NCBI GenBank assembly: GCA_002408385.1
Contig: DHSB01000208.1
Location: forward strand, 40,711-84,926
DNA from: Myxococcales bacterium UBA5297
GTDB taxonomy: Bacteria; Myxococcota; Myxococcia; Myxococcales; UBA5297
DNA: 44,216 bases
Reading direction: 5' to 3'
Below, in pieces: positions 1 to 5,900 of this stretch (positions are counted from its first letter, which is position 1; each line of letters opens with the position of its first letter). The translations under genes were made by a program, and so were the position numbers. Under the pieces are notes generated by a model. The model did no database searches and was not told the origin of the DNA. It was given only the letters and a program-made list of their open reading frames with translations.

Positions 1-58
1 CTCAGCGCGCCGACGGGGAGGGGGCTTTCACGTGGCGGGCGCGGGTTCAGACATGGGG
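1..58 (+). repeat. Dispersed repeat family A, copy 1
   Basis: The first 29 bases recur as a perfect reverse complement at 3727-3755, and as direct near-copies at 3784, 3899 and 4012 and, variant, at 5167. The core contains gcgcgccgacggggaggggg followed by ctttc. Similarity to the copy at 4007-4060 continues to about base 58 and covers the GTG/ATG start candidates of the first small ORF. The element runs off the left edge, so its true left end is unknown. Confidence 0.85.
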
Positions 59-394
59 ACCGGGCACGACGGAGGCGAGTCGCCCCACGCGCGCCTGGTC
101 GAGCTGCGCACCCGGCTCGAGAAGGCCGACTCGACGCAGGAGATAGCGCAGGACGAGTTCCCCAAGGAGACGCGGGCCTTCTACCTGGCCAAGGGCCGGC
201 TGCTCACCCTCATCGAGAAGCTCCACCGCATCGCCTTCGACGGCGACGCGCTCACCGCGGCCGACTTCAACAAGGAGATGCTGCTGCGCGCCCGCCGGGC
301 CGCGCGGGGCAAGCGGGGGGAGAAGCCGGCCGAGCCGGTCGAGAGCCAGACGGGCGAGGGCGAGGCGGCCAAGAGCGAGACGGCGGCCGGGTAG
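53..394 (+). CDS. Small hypothetical protein beginning at the edge of repeat A
   Basis: This is an open frame of 113 codons from the ATG at 53; a GTG at 32 would add seven residues that lie wholly inside repeat A. The middle is helical and charged, with segments such as VELRTRLEKADSTQ and AFYLAKGRLLTLIEKLHRI. The tail is Lys/Glu/Ala-rich, low-complexity and probably disordered. I see no signal peptide, membrane segment or known motif. It stands alone, about 180 bases upstream of the broken Rpn-like gene. The start region is shared with other copies of the repeat, so the original N-terminus may have been replaced by repeat sequence. It could be a remnant. Function unknown. Confidence 0.45.
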   Translation: MGTGHDGGESPHARLVELRTRLEKADSTQEIAQDEFPKETRAFYLAKGRLLTLIEKLHRIAFDGDALTAADFNKEMLLRARRAARGKRGEKPAEPVESQTGEGEAAKSETAAG

Positions 395-572
395 GGCAGA
401 AGGACGACGAGCCTGCAGGTGAAGCGCAGCGGCGCCTTCTCTCCCGGGGGGCGCCGTTGCTGTTTGTGAGGAGGGTCGGAGCTTCGTCCTCCATCCTTTT
501 CTCCGGTGATGCCGGCAGCTTGGCTCATCCCCTCGGGTCGGATGTCAGCTCCGTCTGCTACAAGGCTTGGCC

Positions 573-1467
573 ATGGGGCGGTGGGACCGGCTTCTGAAGC
601 TCGTGGCGCGGCTGCGCCCGTTCGATCTTCTCGGGATGGTGCCGGGCGGGTCCGGGGGCGGCCGGTCCCGGGTGCGGGCGCTGGACAAGGAGCTCGAGCG
701 AGTTCGGCAGAGCCGGTTGCTCGACGGGCTCCTCGAGGTGGAGGAGCCGAGCGGCAAGGCCTGGTTCCACCTCGAATACGAAAAGCAGCCGCGCAGCGAC
801 TCGGCGAAGCGCGCCTTCGAGCACTGGGTCTACGCGGAGGCGCGCCTGCGGCAGCCGCTGCGGACGGTGATCTTCTACCTGACCCCGGGCAGTGAAGGGC
901 GGCGGCCCCAGGACGGCTTCCGGGTCGGTGTCGGCGGCACCGAGGTCTGCTTCCGGAGCGAAATCGTCTGCCTGTGGCGGGTGCCGGTCGAAATGGTCCT
1001 CGCGCGGGGCTCTGGGCGCTGGCGGCTTGGCTCGGCGGCGCCGGATCGGCCCACGTCGAGAGGGCCTGTCGCCAGCTCGAGCGGCTAGAAGACGAGCACC
1101 TCGGCAGCGAGCTGCTCGGCGTCTGGTTCGAGGTGGCGGGAGAGAGAGTATCGAGGCCGAAGGTTTGTGGGCGATGGTGCGGCGAAAGGAGCTCGTGATG
1201 GAGTCCTCGACCTACAGGCTGATCCGAAGGATGAGCCGAGAGGAGGGCGAGAAGAGAGGCGCGCAGGCGCTGCGGCAGACCCTGCTCGCCCTGATGCGAG
1301 CGAAACTCGAAGAGCTCCCGCCCGAGGCCACGCGGGTTTCGCAGATAGAAGACCTCTCGCTGCTCCAGCAGACGGCCGAGCGCCTCATCGCCGCCTCTGA
1401 CCCGAAGGCGGTGACCGAGGTGCTGCGCAGCCTTCCTGGCAAGCACTCGAAGCGTGGGGACCGTTAG
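573..1467 (+). pseudogene. Rpn-like PD-(D/E)XK nuclease / transposase-family gene, two frameshifts
   Basis: Three successive reading frames together make one protein of the Rpn/YhgA-like recombination-promoting nuclease family. Frame 1 (ATG 573 to about 1010) carries the N-terminal nuclease core, with RLLDGLLEVEEPSGKAWFHL and the acidic residues of a D...E-x-E type active site, then the strand RTVIFYLTPG. Frame 2 (about 1010-1140) continues with WALAAWLGG and RLEDEHLGSELLGVWFEVAG. Frame 3 (about 1140-1467) has the typical tail: ES..Y, then a Glu/Arg-rich REEGEKRGAQALRQTLLAL helix and a final Leu-rich segment. Each shift fits loss of one base; a four-G run at 1006-1009 is one possible site. 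Intact members promote RecA-independent DNA transfer between cells. Either the gene is dead or the sequence has two indel errors; there is no sign of a programmed slip site. Family assignment is by motif recognition. Confidence 0.7.
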
Positions 1468-1592
1468 CGAATGCGAGGATGAAGCTCCATGCTTGGCCGT
1501 CGCGCGGGCGTGTCGGAGCTGGAGCTCCGCCCTGATGCCAGTGTGCTCTAACCTAGCGACGCCATTTAGTTTTCTAGACTTCCGCGGCCGCA

Positions 1593-2414
1593 GTGCGCAA
1601 ATTTGCCGAAGGTCTTCCTCGCGAGGTGTCGGTGGCTCCTCTTGGCGAACTGTCGGCTCCCCCGGTCTTCGAAGTCATCTCGGGGCTGGTGTTTCAGCCG
1701 CTCCCCGAACTGAGCCCGCTCGTGCTCGGCAGTTACTGGGAGCGCAAGAGGCAAGCCTTCCCTCACCACCAACTTCATCCGGCTCTTGCCGACGAACCGA
1801 CCGTCGTCCTGGAAGCGCTGCCGCCGCTGCGGGTCTGGCTCGTCAGCGCAGACGACGAGTTCGTCCTCCAGATCCAGAGCGACCGCTTCTATCTCAATTG
1901 GCGTGCTCGGGGGCAGGCGTACCCCCGTTTTGGGGACCACGGGACCAGCCGCGGCATCCGCAGCCGTTTCGAGGAGGAGTACCGGCAATTCGCCGAGTTC
2001 TGCGAGCAGGCGCTCGGGCGCCGCCCCGCGCCGGTTCGACTCGAGCTTGCCAAGGTCGATCACCTCGTCGAGGGCAAGCATTGGTCAGGGCTCGCCGACC
2101 TGGCGCTCGTCGTCCCCTGGGTCGCCACCTTCGCCGGGTTCTCCCAGGCGGCCGATACCTCCTTGGCGTTGCGTTTTCGCGAGAGGCGCGAGACGGGGGC
2201 GCTGGCAGTCGGGATGGACCTGGTGCGGCTGGCTGGTGACGAGGACCGGCGCGTTCTCAAGCTGGAGACGCGCACGGGAAGACCGATCCCGCCCGGGGCC
2301 TGCCTCCCCACGATCCTCGGGGAAGCGAACGCCGAGCTGAACGAGGTCTTCGGAAGGCTCATCTCGCCCGAAGGCATCTCTCGCTTCGGCCAAAAGGAGC
2401 AAGCTCATCGCTGA
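1593..2414 (+). CDS. TIGR04255 family protein
   Basis: The 273-residue product has the hallmark of the sporadically distributed TIGR04255 family. An N-terminal PPVFEVISGLVFQPLPELSP segment is followed by VLQIQSDRFYLNWR (residues about 92-105), AYPRFGDH, and the pattern of aromatic and acidic residues after it (EEEYRQFAEFCEQALG). Length fits the family. The family has no established biochemical role and is patchily distributed, often in mobile or accessory DNA. The annotated start is a GTG with no clear Shine-Dalgarno site, preceded by a less GC-rich stretch (about 1545-1580) that may hold the promoter. It is the first gene of a three-gene same-strand set that ends just before a repeat A copy. 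Family call is solid; function unknown. Confidence 0.8.
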   Translation: MRKFAEGLPREVSVAPLGELSAPPVFEVISGLVFQPLPELSPLVLGSYWERKRQAFPHHQLHPALADEPTVVLEALPPLRVWLVSADDEFVLQIQSDRFYLNWRARGQAYPRFGDHGTSRGIRSRFEEEYRQFAEFCEQALGRRPAPVRLELAKVDHLVEGKHWSGLADLALVVPWVATFAGFSQAADTSLALRFRERRETGALAVGMDLVRLAGDEDRRVLKLETRTGRPIPPGACLPTILGEANAELNEVFGRLISPEGISRFGQKEQAHR

Positions 2415-2463
2415 GCTCGCCTTCGAGGCAGCCCGGGAGGAGAGGCGGCGGCGCGTCTATTTT

Positions 2464-2964
2464 TTGTGGGCCGACCCCTCGCTGTCCTTCGAGGGAGCCC
2501 GCCGGCAGCCGCGACGAGCCCAGATCGCCAAATCGGACGAGGCACTGGTGGCCTTGAGCGGTCTGGATGAGCGAGCCCAGCCCACGCTGTATGACCACTT
2601 CGGCTCCAGGCCCTCCGAGGAGGTACGGCGGATGGGCGACAACTTGCTGGTGCGTTTCGGCTCGCCCTCGTCCAGGTCGCTCGACACCAGGGAGGCATCG
2701 TATGCGGCCGTCTGTCGCGTGGCGCGCGAAGAGAAGCCCTGCAGGATCATGAAGTCTCCGGGCGAGGTGGTGGTGATCCTGGAAACCTGCGGCCTGACGC
2801 GGCGGCCTGTGGCCTCGGCGGCCGAAGGCCTCTCTTCGGTGGTCGCCGCTCCACTCGAGGCGACCGTGTCGGCCTTTGCCGAAGAGGACGACTGGGACGC
2901 GGCGCTGCGCGGATACCGCCGAACCCGGGCTGCTCGGGCGTTCCTGTCCTCTGACGAAGAATAG
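2464..2964 (+). CDS. Hypothetical protein, second gene of the TIGR04255 set
   Basis: From a TTG at 2464 this encodes 166 residues. The same frame is open well upstream, reading through the end of the TIGR04255 gene with a protein-like stretch (LIAELAFEAAREERRRRVYF) just ahead of the TTG. The real start may therefore lie near 2395-2410, overlapping the previous gene; a GGAGC sits there but no standard start codon follows it at good spacing. The protein alternates hydrophobic and charged segments (DNLLVRFGSPSS, EVVVILETCGL) and ends with an acidic SSDEE. No membrane segment, signal peptide or recognisable domain. The next gene starts 10 bases downstream, so the two are very likely co-transcribed. 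Function unknown. Confidence 0.6.
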   Translation: MWADPSLSFEGARRQPRRAQIAKSDEALVALSGLDERAQPTLYDHFGSRPSEEVRRMGDNLLVRFGSPSSRSLDTREASYAAVCRVAREEKPCRIMKSPGEVVVILETCGLTRRPVASAAEGLSSVVAAPLEATVSAFAEEDDWDAALRGYRRTRAARAFLSSDEE

Positions 2965-2974
2965 GGCCGTTCGC

Positions 2975-3715
2975 ATGCCGATCCTCTCCGCATTCCGCGA
3001 CCGGCCGGAGCCGCTTGGTCAGGGCGACCTTCTCCATGAGGTGCGGCTCTTCGTCAGCGACGGCGATCAGGCCCTCGCGCTCCCGGAGACGAGCGCACTG
3101 GTCATCTCGCGCGATTGCTCGGCGATGCGCGACAGGCTTGTCTCAGTGCTGCCGGTCAAGCGGTGGAAGGGGACGCCGCCGAAAGACCTCGGCTCGAAGG
3201 AGCTGAGCGATTTTTTGGCGAGCCTGAGGGACGGGGTCTCCGCGCCCGACGTGTTCTACCTCGGCAGTCTCGAGGGAGAGGGGACGCCAGCCACCCGCTA
3301 CCAGGCCAAGCTGGATGTGATGTGCGCGTTGCAGTTGCCCGCGGACGAGCCTGGGCGGGGTGACTGGATCCGGCAGAGGCGCATCGCCCGGCTCGAGCCA
3401 GATTTCGTCCGGTCGCTGCCGGTGCGGCTCTTCCAGTCGGTTGCCAGGGTCGGTTTCGACGATCAGGCTTGGTACTCCACCGGCGATCTCGAGTGGGTTG
3501 TCGCCCAGGCCGATGCCGAGCTGGCGCAAATCGAGGCCGAGGTGATGGCGAAGAGAGCCAACGCTCATCGGTCGCGGGTCGCCGATCCCGGCAATGTGCA
3601 GCGGATTCAGGCGAGCGAGCGCGAGGTCAAGGACCTCGAGAAGCGGCGCGACGATCTCTCCGATCGTTTCTCGCCCCTGAGGTCGGAGCTGCGTCGCCGC
3701 AGCGCTGGCCCGTAG
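2975..3715 (+). CDS. Hypothetical protein with C-terminal coiled coil, third gene of the TIGR04255 set
   Basis: I chose the ATG at 2975 because the upstream extension overlaps the previous gene and is Arg-rich. The 246-residue product has a globular N-terminal part with ALVISRDCSAMRDRL (near residues 39-53), VFYLGSLEGEG and RYQAKLDVMCALQLP. A second conserved-looking block is RIARLEPDFVRSLPVRLFQS, followed by GFDDQAWYSTGDLEWV. The last 70 residues are strongly charged and heptad-like (ASEREVKDLEKRRDDLSDRF), predicting a coiled coil that could mediate partner binding. No known family recognised. It ends 12 bases before an inverted copy of repeat A. Co-location with the TIGR04255 gene suggests a joint function, but this is inference. 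Confidence 0.65.
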   Translation: MPILSAFRDRPEPLGQGDLLHEVRLFVSDGDQALALPETSALVISRDCSAMRDRLVSVLPVKRWKGTPPKDLGSKELSDFLASLRDGVSAPDVFYLGSLEGEGTPATRYQAKLDVMCALQLPADEPGRGDWIRQRRIARLEPDFVRSLPVRLFQSVARVGFDDQAWYSTGDLEWVVAQADAELAQIEAEVMAKRANAHRSRVADPGNVQRIQASEREVKDLEKRRDDLSDRFSPLRSELRRRSAGP

Positions 3716-3726
3716 CGCCAAGCCGT

Positions 3727-4062
3727 GAAAGCCCCCTCCCCGTCGGCGCGCTGAGATCTTCGCGGCGAGCACTTGGACCGGAAGCGCGCCGACGGGGAGG
3801 GGGCTTTCCCATCGGGGCGCGCGCGGGCAGATACGGGGTTCTTCTGGACCGTGATTGGAGGAACGAAGGTGGTCCGAGTGCTCGCCGCGAGCCCCTCAGC
3901 GCGCCGACGGGGAGGGGCTTTACATCGGGGCGCGCGCGGGCAGATACGGGGCTCTTCTGGACCGTGATTGGAGGAACGAAGGCGGTCCGAGTGCTCGCCG
4001 CGAGCCCCTCAGCGCGCCGACCGGGAGGCGGCTTTCACCGGGCGGGCGCGGTCAGACATGGG
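3727..4062. repeat. Repeat family A cluster: inverted copy, hairpin loop, then tandem direct copies
   Basis: An inverted 29-bp core (3727-3755) is followed after a short loop by a direct core (3784-3808), so the two can form a 25-bp stem. Direct copies then recur at 3899 and 4012, giving tandem units of 115 and 113 bp. The unit includes cttctggaccgtgattggag and the spacer ggtccgagtgctcgccgcga. The loop of the hairpin is the reverse complement of that spacer, so inverted and direct copies are parts of one longer unit. The arrangement resembles REPIN/MITE-type intergenic repeats. The last copy supplies the 3' end of the neighbouring antitoxin gene. Confidence 0.85.
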
Positions 4063-4494
4063 CGCCGCGCCGCCCTCGCCGACGCGCCAGAGCTCGCCCA
4101 GCTCGGCGAGCCGGTTGACGTCGCTCGCGAGGAGCATGAGCGCCGCCACCAGCGGGGAGCTCGGGCGCTTCTCGCCCTTCTTCAGCTTCGAGAGGTAGCC
4201 CGCCGACAGGCCGAGGAGAGGCTCGAGGTCGCGTTGCGGGACCAGCTTGGCGAGCTTGCGGATGGCCGCATCGGCCTTGCTCGAGAGCGCGGCCTCATAA
4301 GCGCCGGCCAGCCTCTCGTCGAGCCTGCGCGCGAGCTGCGCGTCGATGAGCTCCTCCCCGCAGGCGCTGCAGGTGGGGATGGCGAGGTCGGCGGGGACTT
4401 CCAGGTCGGGCACATTCCTGTAGGGCAGCCGCCGGCCGGAGCGCGCGACCTCGCGAATCTCGCCCTCGCCGCAAATCGGGCATCGCCTGGCCAT
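4009..4494 (-). CDS. MqsA-like antitoxin (zinc ribbon plus HTH)
   Basis: The 161-residue protein begins with a zinc-ribbon made of two CxxC pairs (Cys5/Cys8 in CPICG and Cys42/Cys45 in CSACG), as in MqsA/YgiT-type antitoxins. A helix-turn-helix of XRE type follows at about residues 84-127, with the recognition region GLSAGYLSKLKKGEKRPS. The N-terminal part would bind the toxin and zinc; the HTH would bind operator DNA and repress the operon. A purine-rich site (gagggaagcgagg) precedes the ATG. It lies 21 bases after the toxin gene, the toxin-first order known for MqsRA. The last 15-17 residues (from about PMSDRARPVK) are encoded by repeat A, so the repeat provides the stop codon and the native tail has probably been replaced. 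Confidence 0.8.
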   Translation of the reverse strand: MARRCPICGEGEIREVARSGRRLPYRNVPDLEVPADLAIPTCSACGEELIDAQLARRLDERLAGAYEAALSSKADAAIRKLAKLVPQRDLEPLLGLSAGYLSKLKKGEKRPSSPLVAALMLLASDVNRLAELGELWRVGEGGAAPMSDRARPVKAASRSAR

Positions 4495-4515
4495 GGTTCA
4501 AACCTCGCTTCCCTC

Positions 4516-4908
4516 TCAGGGCTCAGGGACCAAGATCCCGCCGTTTCGATAGATGGGTCTCTCCGGAGCGTGCAGTGAGAGGTAGAAAACCGACTCCCCC
4601 GCGCCGTCGTCTTCGACCGTGAGCTTGAGGTACCAGGCCCTCCGAGCGGTGAGGCCGTACTTGCCGGCGAGCCCATCGGACAGCCTGACGCCGTAAACGT
4701 CGAACGGTTCGCCGCTTGGCATGCGGACGGTCTCGCTGAAATCGTCGAGCGTGAGCGACCCGGCGACCTCGGCCGCAAAGCGGAGGCAGCGCTCGTAGCC
4801 GTGAAGCAAGGGCGTGAGGTGATCGAGGCATCGCTTGCGCGTGAGCCGTACGTTCTGCTCCTTCGCCGCGCGGTGGACCCGCTCGAGCTCGAAGAACGGC
4901 GTCTGCAC
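4516..4908 (-). CDS. MqsR-like toxin candidate
   Basis: The 130-residue product has the layout of MqsR-type ribonuclease toxins: an N-terminal helical segment with basic residues (RLTRKRCLDHL), then LTLDDFSETVRMPSG, a DVYGVRL strand, and WYLKLTVEDDGAGESVFYLS near the end. This fits the compact RelE/MqsR-like fold. The family normally cleaves mRNA and is neutralised by a zinc-ribbon/HTH partner, which is the next gene here. The start is a GTG at 4908; an alternative GTG in another frame at 4912 is less protein-like. A promoter with an operator-like palindrome lies directly upstream. The toxin call rests on the partner and on weak motif likeness, so it is less secure than the antitoxin. Confidence 0.6.
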   Translation of the reverse strand: MQTPFFELERVHRAAKEQNVRLTRKRCLDHLTPLLHGYERCLRFAAEVAGSLTLDDFSETVRMPSGEPFDVYGVRLSDGLAGKYGLTARRAWYLKLTVEDDGAGESVFYLSLHAPERPIYRNGGILVPEP

Positions 4909-4919
4909 TCACTAACTTC

Positions 4920-4948
4920 GATCTAGGTTGGACTTAGTCCAGAGTCAA
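4920..4948 (-). promoter_or_regulatory. Promoter with palindromic operator for the toxin-antitoxin pair
   Basis: On the minus strand a TTGACT -35 hexamer (4948-4943) and a TAGATC -10-like hexamer (4925-4920) are separated by exactly 17 bases. The spacer holds the palindrome ggactaagtcc (4940-4930). A site between the two hexamers is where an HTH antitoxin would block RNA polymerase. The expected transcript start is only a few bases from the GTG, so the mRNA may be nearly leaderless. Autoregulation is inferred. Confidence 0.6.
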
Positions 4949-4990
4949 TCTTGGCTCTCGGGTCGCCCGGGGGGACGGTAGCACGGGCGA

Positions 4991-5250
4991 GCGGTTGCTT
5001 TCGTTGCGCCGGTCCCCGTGTCTGAGCGCGCGCATCCGGTGGAAGCCCCCGCCCCGTCGGCGGTCGCTTTCCTTGTGCCGGTCCCGGTGTTTGAGCGCGC
5101 GCATCCGGTGGAAGCCCCCGCCCCGTCGGCGCGCTGAGATCTCCGCGACGAGCACTCGGACCGGCAGCGCGCCGGCGGGGAGGGGGCTTTCACCGGGCGG
5201 GCGCGGGCAAACGCGGGTTCTTCTGATCGTGATTGGAGAAATGAAGGCCG
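4991..5250. repeat. Repeat family A cluster 2: two 69-bp tandem units plus hairpin pair
   Basis: Two 69-bp tandem copies (4991-5059 and 5060-5128) share gcgcgcatccggtggaagcc and a ctttc.tt.cgccggtccc segment. The second runs into an inverted core (5111-5138), then a loop, then a direct core (5167-5191), followed by the ttcttctg...gtgattggag segment known from 3.8 kb. The loop (5139-5166) nearly matches the loop at 3756-3783. This is the same composite structure as at 3.7 kb, in a diverged form. Confidence 0.8.
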
Positions 5251-5454
5251 ATCGAAGAGCCGGCCAGCGGCAGGCGGAGCTGGAGCTCCGCCCTCCATCA
5301 CTCCGCCCTCCATCCTTCGGGCGCCGGACCGCTTGCTCGGTGCAGTCGCCTCTCACCAACCTGGTGCCAGTCGCAAACAGCCCAACGCTATTCACTCCAA
5401 TCATTGTGCTAGGGTGCGGGCTGTTTCCGTGTTTCCAGCTCTGAGGGGGGCGCA

Positions 5455-5670
5455 ATGGCGAATTGCCCGTCTTGCGGTAGCAAAAACCTCTGGTCATCGC
5501 GCACGCGTGGCCTCGGCGATGCCTTCCTGCGGGCCATCGGCTTTCCGCCGCGTCGCTGCGCCGATTGTGGATGGCGCGGCCACCTTCGCCGAAGGCAAGC
5601 GCCGACCCACCGCGCGTCGTATCGGCCGCCGGGCACCGAGTCGGAGCCGCGGATAGCGGGGCAGGATTGA
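5455..5670 (+). CDS. Small double-CxxC zinc-ribbon protein
   Basis: The 71-residue product carries a zinc ribbon made of CPSC (Cys4, Cys7) and CADC (Cys35, Cys38) followed by GWRG. A basic linker (WSSRTRGLGDAFLRAIGFPPRR) lies between the two halves. This arrangement is common in very small bacterial proteins of unknown role that may bind nucleic acid or a partner. A G-rich stretch (gaggggggcgca) just ahead of the ATG can serve as ribosome binding site. The tail after residue 42 is Arg/Pro-rich and looks less like a folded domain, so the gene may be slightly extended or shifted at its 3' end. Confidence 0.55.
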   Translation: MANCPSCGSKNLWSSRTRGLGDAFLRAIGFPPRRCADCGWRGHLRRRQAPTHRASYRPPGTESEPRIAGQD

Positions 5671-5900
5671 CGACTCATCGCCTCGGCGTGGCCGCCGCGT
5701 CCGTCTATCCCTTCCGAAGCGGCAGGCGCGGCGCGTTTCGCCTCGCTCGCATGGCGCGGCAGCACGATTCCGGAGGGCCGGCCTTCGTGCGGCCGCCGGG
5801 AACCCTCGTATCGCCCGCGCCTCTGCCGGATTCGTCGACGGGCGCATCGCGATGCGCCCCTACCCGCCACCGGACTTCCCGGCGTCCCCGCGGCTGAGGT
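5671..5900. other. Intergenic stretch with one REP-like palindrome
   Basis: No credible gene. Open frames here are Arg/Pro-rich shadows. The stretch holds the family B palindrome at 5771-5799 between the zinc-ribbon gene and the 3' end of the peptidase gene on the opposite strand. Confidence 0.5.
5771..5799 (+). repeat. REP-like palindrome, family B
   Basis: The sequence cggagggccggccttcgtgc followed by ggccgccgg matches, with changes, the short palindromes at 21661, 35444, 37595 and 44131. All share the central ccttcgt and G+C-rich arms that pair. It lies between genes, as do the others. Confidence 0.55.

Noticed and set aside
181..1446. Long minus-strand frame antisense to the Rpn-like gene
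   Set aside because: Arg/Pro/Ser-rich with no motif; it is a shadow of the three real frames on the plus strand.
3727..5250. CRISPR array or integron attC array
   Set aside because: Repeat spacing is irregular, units are 69-115 bp and spacers are themselves repeated, so it is not CRISPR. No attC core sites or integrase were seen.
4945..5497. Minus-strand frames through the repeat cluster at 5 kb
   Set aside because: They are translations of repeat A units (repeated Gly/Ala/Arg peptides), not a protein.
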